Source of the DNA: Caenorhabditis remanei
Taxonomy: Eukaryota; Nematoda; Chromadorea; Rhabditida; Rhabditidae
Length of the DNA stretch: 64,000 nucleotides
Assembly (NCBI RefSeq): GCF_010183535.1
Contig: NC_071332.1
Span: forward strand, 12,524,001-12,588,000
Direction of reading: 5' to 3'
In this document: piece after piece, positions 13,205 through 24,214 of the stretch
How the letters are laid out: each line of letters opens with the position of its first letter
How positions within the stretch are numbered: position 1 is the stretch's first letter
The notes under the pieces: model-generated
What the model saw: only the letters and a program-made list of their open reading frames with translations
Databases searched by the model: none
What the model was told of the DNA's origin: nothing
Translations under genes and position numbers: made by a program

Positions 13205-14840
13205 ATGGATCACACTCAACCTCCAAGTGTTCTAAATGACAACTGCTCTGCATCCTATATGACTCCGTATGCTACCGTAATTGCAATGTCTGGACTTTAT
13301 TTGATTGTTATATTTTTCTTTTGTAAAAGTTAGTGGAAGTTGTACAAAAATTATAGAGAATACAATTATTTCAGAATCAAAAAAGATGTGTCAGCCAATG
13401 TCCGACAGCATGTATCCGTATCAAAAGAGACTGAAACAATTAGAAAGAGGTAGTTGATCGAAAAGATAAATATAGTAAGAATAACTACATTTTAGAGCTC
13501 AAAAACTTTCTTATTGACGAGGAAAGTATAGAAGTAGACGACTATCAAATAGGTCAAACAGCAGATGGATTCATTTTTCGTGGCGGAGTCTTCCCAAAAA
13601 CTAGAAATAGATTCAATGCAAAAGTTACAACTGCGGTCAAGGTGAACCTTCTTCTTTTTTCTCTTTCATCTTTTATTCAAATTGAATTTCAGATCAGTTT
13701 TCCTATTGTGACCAAGTCGATCAGTCTTTTAGAAGATGCACTTCGACTCTCGAAACTTGATCATCCTAATTTAATTCGACTTCTCGCAGTTTCACAGCTC
13801 TCTTTTACGGGTTAGTTGTCTCTTCTTCTTTTTTGGGATTTTCTTTTCAAAAGTGTGAAAAACGTCAAAAGATGCGATGTTTGATAACCCAATTTTGTTG
13901 TAGTCTTCCGTCCGATGATAGCTTTGGAGTGGCTGCCAGGGGGAACTCTAGCTGACTACTTCATCTACAAAATCAGGGTACGTTTTCAGTCTAAAATAAA
14001 ATATGTACTAGACAAGACTACCAAATCAGAGCCAATTGCGTTTTTAGGAGAAGGAAGATTCTGATCGGAGTCCAATCCAACTGAAAGACATGCTCTCCAT
14101 CCTATATCAAGTCTCGCAAGCTCTGAAATACATTCACAGTAGATTAGATGAATTCGGACAAGAACTCACTCATGGAAGAATTCTTACTCGAAATGTTCTT
14201 ATCTCTGAACCAGATCTCAAAAAGTGTGAAGTAAAATTGGGAGATTTCGGAGAGGCGCCGAGTGGATTGGAGTACGCAACACCGATTGTCGCCTACATGC
14301 CACCAGAGATTTTATGTTGTGCTGAAAAGATTCCACCGCATAGGCCGGAGAATGATGTTTGGATGTTTGGAGTTTTTATTTGGGAATGTTTGACATTGGG
14401 AGCTCAGCCACATTTTAGAAAATCCGTGGAGGATATCAAGAAGTGAGTGTCTCTTCGGTTAGAGAGCAACTACTGAAAGTTGTATTTCCAAATCAGTATG
14501 CTTTGACTATATCACACCATTCTCTATTGTTTTCAGAAGTTTCCGCCTACCTGATCGTGGTCTATCATGCCCTCCAACGTGCCCACTCGATGTGTAAGTC
14601 ACTCTTTCAACAGGTGAAAATTAGCTCGCTTTGCCCATTTTCAGATGGACACTGGTCATTGACTGTCTCTCGGATCCTCATGTCCGTCCCCGTTTCGCCT
14701 CGACAACGAATGCATCCATCACCATGAGACTTTCAGAACTTCATCACATTGTTTCCCCTGCTCTTTTTCTCTATCCCATCCCCAATCAATCCGTTTGTAC
14801 TTGTATTGAACATCATTGTCAAAGTATACCTCAATATTAG
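13205..14840 (+). CDS. Membrane-anchored tyrosine-kinase-like pseudokinase
   Basis: Eight exons, 13205-13328, 13375-13449, 13496-13641, 13693-13810, 13904-13977, 14048-14442, 14537-14593 and 14645-14840, close in phase to 394 codons. About 20 outside residues precede a transmembrane helix at about 20-40. A kinase fold starts near residue 70: degenerate glycine loop (IGQTADGFIFRG), beta-3 TAVK, alpha-C LLEDALRLSKLDHPNL, catalytic loop THGRILTRNV near 220-229, LGDFGEA near 243-249, YMPPEIL, and NDVWMFGVFIWECLTLG. In the catalytic loop HRD is replaced by HGR, so the catalytic Asp is missing, while Lys, alpha-C Glu, Asn and DFG are kept. It is a likely pseudokinase of the receptor tyrosine kinase type with almost no ectodomain. 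Confidence 0.85.
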
Positions 14841-17800
14841 TGACCCGAGGATCCCTTATCTCCATCATCCCCGCTTATTCTCCCTTTCCTTATTCATATT
14901 GACGTTTTTCTCACACCTCAATTCATTATGTCCTCCTCGGCAGGCTGGCGACCACAATCGGCTGTTTTTCAGTGTGTGTGCTCTCGTGGGCTCTGAGAGC
15001 CGAGGGGCACGGATCACACCGAAAAAAGAAATGTGTATAAAAGTGGAGGAATCTACTGAGGACGAAACGGGTGGTCTTGAATAATAATAAAAATGAATGG
15101 ATCCTTTTCAGTGATTTGTATTTAGAGCCAAGAGCTCACTCAGTCTATCAACAAGGTTGTATAGTTAAAAAAAAATGTTTTGGAAGAAGGATTTTCTGCA
15201 AAAGAAGGAATGAAATCATGCTTTTGAAATTGCAAGGAAAATGAGATAGTAAAAAAAGTTGGGACAAATGCTCAGCATACTTCACACAACCGGAACCGAA
15301 ATGTCGTGGAAGTTCAAATCACAGAAGTTCATGCAGAATGACCTTTTTCTGCCAAATGGAAACCTTGGTCCTATAAAGGAAACCACAGTTTAATTTTTGG
15401 CAAAAATTTCTAGCATTTTTTCTCTGAATAAGAATTATCAAATATCCCGATAAAGTTTCTAAATTCTCTGATTTCGAAATCACCAGAATCGAGGTTGACT
15501 ATTTTCAAACTTTTACTCCGTCCCCTGAAACTAAACTAAATCCGGTTCAAATCTCCCAGTTGTCTACCACATGAAAGATGTGGTGCTCTTATGCTCTTCT
15601 CTCTGATATGAAAACCTTTTATCCTTTTCCGCCTGATAAGTAGCCGTTCGTTCCTCATGACAACACCCCTTATTCTTATTTATATACCCTCTTAATCCTC
15701 TACACACGTATTCGTTTCTCCCTCTTTTCTCTTCTCAAAAGCCGCCAGATCTCATCCGAATACGTCCTGACAATCCCCCATCCGCCTCAGCTGGCTCCGC
15801 CCCTTTCCCGACAGATAATAATTTCAGTAAATTCATATATATTCTTCCTGTTTTTTCTCCATTCTCTATATCTTTTTTCTTTTTTTTCTTCTGTTCATTC
15901 AGCCAAACCAACCATCTTATTCAGTCTCTTCCTTTTTCTCGCCGACGCATAGACTCACACAATTCATAAATTTTTGATATCGAAATAATTCGGAGCTCAC
16001 ACAACATCTTCTTCATTTTCCTTTTCCTTCAATTTGTATTATTCCTTCCGCTCCATATTCCCCTTTTTTATATTTCTCATGTCTCTTCAATACCAGATGC
16101 ATCATCTTCTTCTTCATTCTCCGCCTCCTTCTTTTTCTACTTCAGATTCGTCAGAATTCAGATGCCTAGTTTCCGTTGCTCATTATTCTTCTTGTCCTTA
16201 TTTTATACTTCATAGGGCTATTTACACTCGATGCACTCATTTCTCTCTCTCTATATTTTTCATTGATTTTAGAAGTTTGAATTCTCTTGTTATCTCTCAG
16301 TGTCACCTTAAGAGATTTAGAGCACTTGCACTTTTTATATCTCATATTTTCAAATGTTACACTCTATTTATGGAAGATTTGATAATCAAAGATTTTGATC
16401 CGTCTGCTTCTCTTTTCAGTTTTGTGTCTTAATTTTTCAGATTTCCATAGAAGGGGAACATAAACTGTTGCTATGCTTCATAATCTTAACAGTAGCGATG
16501 ACATAGTCATTCAGTTAGCATCTAGATTGATCTGATTTATTAGAAAATTTGATTTTCTGAAGTTTAGTTCTGAAAGCTTATCTGCTAACGCAGAATAAAA
16601 CCTGTCGAAACTATCTTTATTGGGTGGTACACAGGACTGACGATCAAGTGGTAGCTATAATCTTTTCCCACCCTTCCTAAAAGACTTATTGAAAACGAAA
16701 CTTCTCTGCGAATCAGAAAACTAGATATTTCTATTTTTGCACGACTCCTGTCCTTATGTGATCTGATTCGTTTCTGCGAACCCCCTCATTACCGATCTCA
16801 TCTGGAGAAAGATCGAAAAACTCTGACATCTTTCTTTTTTCTTCTAATTGCCCCTCCTACTCATGTAGGCGTCGATTTACAAGATTTGTAGCCGAGCAAG
16901 AGGATTGTCAGAATACGATATAGGTGACTTATGTTTTTTTCTGTCTTCCGTCGTCCGCCCCGTCAGGAAAAGTGGCGAACGAAGAAAAAGAAGAGGTGAT
17001 CGGAGAGAAGAGGTGGAATCTTTTCGGAATCTTTCGGCACTGCTCCTTTCCATTTCTCCCTTCTCAGCTCAACACACACACATACACAAACATACATTGC
17101 CTAAAAATTTACTTGCGTTTAGGGCCAATTAGAGTCGAGTAGTCGTCGTCGTCGGGTAGCCTCACGGAGTAGAAGTAGAAGTAGAAGAAGACAGAAGAAG
17201 AAGTAGGAAGAGAAGGAGAAGACATGATGAGCGGAGCACACGTACTTACATACTCTCACATACCCACAAACACACAGACACACCAAGCCGTATTTCGCAT
17301 TGAGCACATACACCTGCACATTGTTCGAGAACTCTTTCTTTTTCTGAAATTACCTCTCTTTTTGCTTCCTTTCGAACTCTTATCTTGTCTACTTCCGGCT
17401 CGAATACCTACCAGAAGGCGTCCTTCTGAAGTGCATTCAAGTGGCGGACAGAGACTTTCTTCAAGTGTATCCCTATCCCAGAACCCTTCTTTTGATCTAC
17501 ATCTAAACCTATTTCTCTGTTATATTAGTTTCGAATAATGCTGTTGAAATCAGTGTTTTTGATGTTTTGTAGTTGAGAAGATGTTCCTCTACCGTAACCC
17601 ACGTTGCCTACAAGACTCTTTCCGCTCATCCTTTATATAGAATAAAGGAAAACCTTGGGGAGACCTTGAAAGATGGAACAGTATCACAGAGATATCCATT
17701 TATCTGAAAAGTTAGGTGTCCTAAAATATTCTAAAATATTCAAACGTAGGACACGGAAGGTCCAAAGATTCGTTTGGTTTCTTGGCAACATGAAATTTCT

Positions 17801-18228
17801 GATTCCTTTACTTTATAATTTGATGTTTTGCAAGTGTTTGAACATTGTGGCTTTCTTATTTTCAATATTGACTACAAAATTCTCTGTAATTTCCAAATTC
17901 ATTCCTTCCTACTACTTTACTTATTACTCTGTTGTTTTCGATTTCCCACCAGCTTCTCATAACATTTCCAAAAAAATCTTTCATCTTCGGTCTTATGTTT
18001 ATTTACATTAACCCAAAAAAAGCCTTCTTCATTCCCAATATTTCTCATTTCCTTCTTTCCTTTACCCACTAAACATAAATTATACTTGTTCTTCTATTTC
18101 GTATCTCTATGAATCACTCCACGCCTACAAGTACAATAATCGAATGACTTCAGAACTAAACGGGAGCATCAGAAATCTAGTTGAAGAAATGACTTGCTGC
18201 TGAGGAATTAACTAAAAAAAGGAAAACA
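14841..18228. other. Intergenic, pyrimidine-rich stretch
   Basis: No gene is seen in 3.4 kb. Much of 15600-17500 is CT-rich on the + strand, which creates open frames rich in Ser, Phe and Leu that I regard as composition artefacts. It probably includes the pseudokinase 3' end and the promoter of the four-helix membrane protein gene. Confidence 0.45.
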
Positions 18229-19032
18229 ATGATGGCAGCCAATTCGATTGTTGTTCAAAAACCGCCGAGCACCTACATGTGCTCTTTTTCTCTCTATGCA
18301 TCGACAGTAATTATGGCAATTCTTCAGACAGTTCTTTCCGCTTTATTGGCGTAAGTTTTATTTTGAAACGATCTTACGAAAGATGTTCAGTTAATCTTTT
18401 TTTGGTACTGACTGAAATTAAACAGTCTTCTGAAAACCATACGTTCTGTCCGAAAAACTCTCGTTGTACAACTTCTTATGGGAAATCTAGATTATCCAGA
18501 CTATTTATTTTCACTTTTTTGAATAAATTTATCTATAAAACCCTCTCAATCTGATTGAAATCTAAGAAGTATCAAAAAATCTCACAAAAAGCTACAAAAT
18601 AAGAAAACAAATTTAAGAGTTCTGTACCGTGTAAAAATCGAAGGAGACAGTGTGATCGTGCGTATTCTCTTCTGGATCCACGTGTCTTGCTCCGTATCAG
18701 CTCTTCTTTTTTCTCTCTTCTGCCTTGCCAAACGAAAAATAGGATCGACGTATGAAGTGGTGCTACATGGATATCTGCTGAGTGTGGTAAGTATTTCATA
18801 CTGGGAATGTTCTCATCTCTAACCTCATTTTTAGCTCATAAACGGTCTGACTGCCCTATTCGGAGTGCTCTATGTGCCATTATTCTTCCTCCAAACATCA
18901 CATTCACTAATGGAAGGTCTCGATTATTTCATTTGCTTCAGTCTGTCCGGTGTACTCCTTTTTCTTCAATGGGCAGTTAAACAAGTCACCGAACAAATGC
19001 TACCGGTCATGGAACATGATTTCAAAGTTTGA
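18229..19032 (+). CDS. Four-helix membrane protein, unrecognised
   Basis: Exons are 18229-18350, 18618-18786 and 18835-19032, joining in phase to 162 codons. There are four hydrophobic segments, at about residues 18-42, 53-78, 96-118 and 125-145. Both ends look cytoplasmic, with short basic loops (AKRKIG after helix 2) and a C-terminal EHDFKV. There is no glycosylation-rich loop or tetraspanin CCG motif, so I cannot place the family. The exon 2 acceptor (ATTTAAG) is weak, but it is the one that keeps both the frame and the hydrophobic pattern. Two in-frame ATGs stand at the start; the first is used here. Confidence 0.65.
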
Positions 19033-19712
19033 AACTCTTCGTATTTTGGTTAATTCTATTTGGTAATCTGGTTTTCTTTTCACAGAGAAGTTATGAGAAA
19101 CTCGGTGAATTGAGAATTTGTTTTTTTTTGTATTCTTAAACAAAAAGTGATTTGCAATAAAGATTTCTTAGTTGAAACATGGTTTATTTCCAAGTATTCG
19201 AAATTTTTGAATAAAAAACCTATCGAAGAAGCAATGAATATTTCTGCCATCGTTCCATTTCCGATCTGTGTCTTGTGCACTTCAAAAATCGAAAATCGCG
19301 GAGAGCCAAAGTTGACCTCAAATATTTGAATATTGACATGTCACCTGTCCATATTTGACCTTCTGCCCTTTTTCATTCAATTCTTTTCATCTATTCCACA
19401 GGTTTTCTTCTTTTGTAAAACATTTTATTTCACATGCACTTGTTTCCCTCTTCCTCCTTTTTTCTCTTCTTTTCGAGTAGGTGCCACTGTTTGTTTTCAA
19501 TTTGCATCTTTCTTTTTCTCTCGTTTTTTGTATTCATAAAGTGGCAACTTTTCCCCTTATTTCTCCCCTCTTGATCCCTTATCTTGTCTTCGGTAACTAC
19601 CCCGTGCTTTACGAGGTGCTCAAGAAAAAGATACATACATTTCCGCCTACCACTACATAAAACACTTTTGATTTGATTCACTTCCACATTCATTCAAATC
19701 AACTCAATCATC
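19033..19712. other. Intergenic region
   Basis: No gene is seen. It lies between two plus-strand genes. AT-rich sequence and a T/C-rich run near 19330-19550 likely contain the 3' end of the first and the promoter of the next. Confidence 0.5.
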
Positions 19713-20439
19713 ATGAAGAGCTTCTCATTTTCTCTTATTGCTATGATATTCTTGACTTGTATTCAGAAGACGTCAACCTATACATTCCCTAATACTCACA
19801 TCGATTGGTGTCTCTATTTTCAACGGCTACAAATCTATAAGCCAGAATGTAAATTCTATGATGACGTGGATCTACACGTGGAACGAGAAATTCGAGGTCA
19901 GATTTTGGTTACTGTAGTTTAGGAAAGTCAGAGTGCTGGCAAAGATTTGTAGCGCAGAAGGATAGATTGGCTTCATTGAATACAGTAGTCCGTTAATCCG
20001 AAAGAACACTCGAATTGTTCATCTCTAAACTAGTCCTTTTCAGATCACACCCTTAATTTTCAGCTTTCTTACCTATAATTCCAGCCAAACCTATCTCTCA
20101 ACCACGTCAATATTCTCTTATTCAAATGCAAATGCAACAATGCTCCGCTCATTATATGTACTGTACCGCTAACTACCAGTGCGGTGACGGCCAATTAGTA
20201 AGTTATGGAAAATGAGATACATGCTCTTGCATGCTCTAAGTTTTCAGCGATGCATCGATATGATTCGTTACCGTGAATGTTGTGCACCGACACGTCGTGA
20301 ATGCCCGCCAGTCACCCATCTAAACTTCCGATGTATTGTCTCTGAACCGGTCAGTTGGTGTGATGAAGACTCGGATTGTCACACGACACCTCAACAAAGA
20401 TGTTGTCCGACAGGTTGTAATTATAACATTTGTATTTAA
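19713..20439 (+). CDS. Secreted cysteine-rich protein with a WAP-like C-terminus
   Basis: Exons are 19713-19896, 20085-20197 and 20248-20439, in phase, 162 codons. The ATG at 19713 opens a signal peptide (MKSFSFSLIAMIFLTCIQ). The mature part is Cys-rich throughout. The C-terminus SWCDEDSDC...QQRCCPTGCNYNIC has the spacing of the second half of a WAP (four-disulfide core) domain, and an earlier CxxMxRYRECC block may form another small disulfide unit. WAP proteins are often extracellular protease inhibitors or matrix and defence proteins; that role is only inferred here. Confidence 0.75.
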
Positions 20440-20601
20440 AGACTGCTAAAATATTATCAATTTTATCATTACGTTTCTGATGAATTAAATAAAAACGTAA
20501 AATACCAGATGATAATTAAAGCTTGAAACGAAACGAATTTGTACTTTTTAATATTTGAGATCGAAATTAAAATTAGTATCAAACTTTATATTTTGAAGAG
20601 T

Positions 20602-23600
20602 TTACGAGGAGGATGTCGAAGATGTTCTCCGTTTACGTCTTCTTTCTTTCTTTTCCTTTTTCGCCCTTTTTCGCTCTTTCCGAATTCTTCGTCGTTCTTC
20701 TTTTGATTCTGATCTTCGAGATCTTGAACGACTTCTGGAACGATCTCTCTTCTTATGAGACTTCTTCTTTTTTCGATGCTTCCGTTCTTCTTTTTCTTCG
20801 GATCTCTTACGATCCTTTGGTGATTTCGATCTACTTTTACTTCTGCTGTCACGTCGTCTCCTCTTTCGATCTCTCTCGTAACTTTTCGATCGACTTCTGC
20901 TCCTTTTTCTGTTTTGACGTCTTCTACTTCTGCTTCTACTTCTACTCCTACTCATACTTCTTTCCCAAGTAAATCGAGATGAGCTTCTGCTTTCACGTCT
21001 TCTCGTATCTCCAACGGACAGTCTCCCGAATAATCGACTCTCTTTAGGAGGTGGAGTAATTGATCGAGTTGAACGAATCGGTGGAGTTCTGAAAAATTAA
21101 TTGGGTATCAGCCGGTAGCTTTCAACTTTTTATATTTATTCGAATACTGACGCATTACTGGAAATTTCGGGCAGTTACTAATTCGATTCGCACCGAGTTT
21201 TAAATTGTAAAATAATTGTGCTTGCAGTACATACCTCGGGAAATTGATGATTTGTGGAGGTGACGGCCGAATCGGTTCGTCTTTTTCAATCGGAGGAGGA
21301 AGTGCCCATTCAGGGAAAAGTGATCGAACAGAAGTGGTAAGATATGACTGATCGTCTGATGACATATGTCCTTTTGACATTCTGAAAGAAGTGAATCGAT
21401 TTTTCAGTTTTCAATATTCTTTTTTTTAATTACTTACAAATATCTTTTTGTGGCCCTATCTTTATATATCAAATCGATATGTTTCATTGCTTTCATCAGA
21501 TAATCCTTGTCTTGATTCAGTCGTCTCTCCACTTCTTTTCTTTCATCCCTGTAAAATACAATTGCAGTGAAAACGACACTCTATTAGATATTTGGGAAAT
21601 ATACCAACAACCCGTGATTCAGAAAAAAACCATACTTGTCAAGGGCCGGGCCGGGCCGGGCCGGGCCGGGCTTTTTTTTCAAAACTTCAGGCCCGGCCCG
21701 GCCCGGCCCAAGCCCGGCCCGGCCATGGCCGGCCCGGCCCGGCCCCTCAGGCCCGTCTTTTGGAGGGAATTTTTTTTTTCAATTTTTTTTCAAATTTTTT
21801 TTTCGAATTTGAGTAAAGATGGACTAAGTTCAACTTTGACTTTTTCATAGAATAATGTATGTGTGTCTGAATTCATTTTCATATCGAAAGAAAATTTTCA
21901 AAGAATTTTTTTCAAGTTTTATAACATAATTACTTTCGCCATTTTTTTATTGTTTTCTTCCACGGCTACAGAAATGCCCAAACTGTTTCGCCGCTTGATC
22001 TCTGCGGGGTTTCGACCGAATTTTTATATTCTTTCGATATGGAAATGAACTCACGAAAACACACAGATTATTCTGGGAAAAAAATCAGATTTGACCTCAG
22101 AGTTTTTTATTGCCGGAGGCGTCTCGCTGAAAAATTCAGTCAATCTTTCGAAAAATATACTAAATCATCGTGAAAAAAGTATAAAAAACGAGTAAATTGG
22201 GAAATTTTTCCTGAGGAAAAATTGAATTTTTGGGAAAAATTTGAAAAATTTTCTCAAAAATCCCATATCCCTGAAAAGAGGGGCCTGAGGGGCCGGGCCC
22301 GGGCCGAAGCTTTTCAGGCCCGGCCCGGCCCGGCCCCAGGGGCCGGGCCGGGCCGGGCTTTTTAGGGGCCGGGCCGGGCCGGGCCCGGGGGCCGGCCCCT
22401 CATTTGACAAGTATGAAAAAAACTCGAACAACAGAACGTCTTTCTAATATAAGTTTCAATATATCTAATTCTTCGATTCCTCCACTTACTGATACTCCTT
22501 ATCTTCCCATAACTCCTCCCTAACTCGATCCAAAATCTTTCCCAAAAGGTTCATTCCAGATTTCATCGACACCGATTCGTTTGAAACAGCCTCCTTCAAA
22601 TCTATTCCTGTACAAAAAATGGATTCCAATCGTTCTCCTCTTCAACCACAGGACCACCAAATCATATGAGAGTTTCAAATGATTTCTGCAAGTTTTGTTT
22701 AGAACAAGACGATGAAATGGAGGTTAAAGGAAGAGAAGAACGCTTGGAGATCAGAATTTAATTTGGAAACTGCCGAAATATAAGGAGAAGACATGTATTA
22801 TGACCACATGTGAGCCGCTTGATACACTGATAGTATATCTTACCAATTCCCCAAATATTATCAAACGGAGCACATTCAACGAGTTTACTTCCAGTCGTAA
22901 GAAACAACGCGTATCGAAGATGTTGAGAAGCGCGATATTTTGCACAACTTCCGATGTACATTACATTTTCTTTGTGTTCGTTCCATCTGAAAGATAGTAA
23001 ATTAATTGAGCTTAAGTAATTGGAATTTGACTCGCATTCCTATGTTTTCGCCATAAGATTTCGGCAAAATCAATTATTTAATTTCGAACTTCAAAACCTT
23101 TACTATGCCTATTTTTGGAATACTACGAAACCATTTTGAAAAGTGTGTATATCAGTTTGTTCTAACCAGACTTGTCAAAAATCGGGCCGGGCCGAGATTT
23201 TTCTTGACCGGGCCGGGCCGGGCCGAAATTTCTCTTGGCCCGGCCCGGCCCGGTCGGCCCGGATTCAAAAATGGGTACCCATTTTTACCAATTTTTTTTT
23301 GAAATTTTTCGAAAAAAAAGTAAAAATGCTTAAATTATCATACATATTCACATTTTGATTCAATTTTAAATGTTCATTCGAAAACTATACTTTTTTCAAA
23401 AAATTTCAAAAAATTTCCAAAAATTTTCAAAAAAAAGTTGAAAAACAAAAAATGTTTTGAAAAAATGTTTCAAAACGGGCCGAGCGGGCCGGGCCGGGCC
23501 ACGGGCCGGGCCGGGCCGAGATTTTTCCTGATTTTGGCCCGGCCCGGCCCGTGACAAGTCTGGTTCTAACATATGCCCCTTACACTGAATCACTCCATCC

Positions 23601-23908
23601 ATTGAGAGCTCCTTTCGAACACATTGACTTCATTGCTCTCGGATTATCAGCCTCCAAAACTGATTTCATCAATTGACGATCTTCGAGTAATGATGCCTTG
23701 TTGTACCTGAGTCAGTTAACTTTTATTCATATTCACCAGCTTAAACATACATATAATACTGTTCTGAACATGAAAAATGTTTGGTCTCTTCGAAATTAAT
23801 CGACTCGCCGCAGTCGAACTCTGCTGGATGGTGATTCGAAAACGGGCTAACTTTACGGTAGAATAGAGTAAATTCTCCATCTTTTCGACGAACCCGTCGA
23901 GTACCCAT
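20602..23908 (-). CDS. NADAR-domain protein fused to an Arg/Ser-rich tail
   Basis: Seven exons, 23908-23751, 23706-23584, 22986-22844, 22607-22490, 21548-21438, 21381-21235 and 21088-20602, close in phase to 428 codons. Residues about 12-175 carry NADAR (DUF1768, YbiA-like) motifs: LFYRKVSPFSNHHPAEFDC, CSEQYYMYNKA, ASQHLRYALFLTTGSKLVEC, FDNIWGIG and MNLLGKILDRVREELW. A charged and Pro-rich linker follows, and from about residue 311 the tail is Arg/Ser- then Arg/Lys/Glu-rich (RSRSRS, RKERKRAKKEKKERRRK), as in nuclear splicing factors. NADAR proteins are N-glycosidase-type enzymes, some reported to remove ADP-ribose from guanine. A nuclear or RNA-linked role is inferred from the tail. It starts 99 bp downstream of the eIF5 poly(A) signal, so it may be the second cistron of an operon. 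Confidence 0.85.
21631..22415. repeat. GGGCC-rich foldback (inverted-repeat) element, copy 1
   Basis: The ends are inverted copies of CATACTTGTCA. Just inside each end lie arrays of GGGCC/GGCCC units (21640-21750 and 22283-22405), separated by T- and A-rich sequence. It sits wholly within the intron between exons 4 and 5 of the NADAR-RS gene. It looks like a non-autonomous foldback or MITE-type transposon and would form a very stable hairpin in the pre-mRNA. Confidence 0.7.
23166..23563. repeat. GGGCC-rich foldback (inverted-repeat) element, copy 2
   Basis: The ends are inverted copies of CCAGACTTGTCA, sharing ACTTGTCA with copy 1. GGGCC/GGCCC arrays lie at 23184-23262 and 23475-23551. It lies in the intron between exons 2 and 3 of the NADAR-RS gene, and its right end is only 20 bp from the exon 2 splice donor. 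It belongs to the same family as copy 1 but is half the length. Confidence 0.7.
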
Positions 23909-24214
23909 CTAAAGCCAGAACTGTGCTCGTTAATTTTCTGTCCCGCAATATTCAATCAATTGCTTCAACAATCTTTCTTGCATGAACTACAGGATTCGTC
24001 GATAAATTTATTGATTACAAAAAGGGTTTCATGAATAAATGAATTGTATAGGTGGAAGGGAAACAGCGAAGGTGTAGAGGACCGCGAAGAAGACAGGAAA
24101 CAGTTGATGCTTGTTAAAGACAAGAAGCAATAGAAGGGTTCTTTTAAATACGTTGAAAAGGGAGAATAAAAAGTTTTTAATAGAAGCCCAAGTTGGAAAA
24201 AAACATCTGAATAA
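23909..24214 (-). other. eIF5 3' UTR and intercistronic spacer
   Basis: Between the eIF5 stop (24215) and the NADAR-RS start (23908) I see a minus-strand AATAAA at 24012-24007. A CTTTAG acceptor-like end directly abuts the downstream ATG at 23908. There is no other gene. About 100 bp from poly(A) signal to the next start is typical of nematode operons with SL2 trans-splicing. Confidence 0.6.
24007..24012 (-). terminator. Poly(A) signal AATAAA of eIF5
   Basis: The hexamer AATAAA on the minus strand lies 203 bp past the eIF5 stop codon and 99 bp before the start of the next gene. It is the best-placed canonical signal in the spacer. Confidence 0.65.

Noticed and set aside
15600..17540. Ser/Phe-rich open frames on the + strand, 75-132 codons
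   Set aside because: Explained by CT-rich sequence; no splice sites or motifs support them.
21479..21850. Gly/Pro/Arg/Ala-rich open frames across the GGGCC arrays
   Set aside because: Translation of a GC repeat inside an intron; no start context or conservation is expected.
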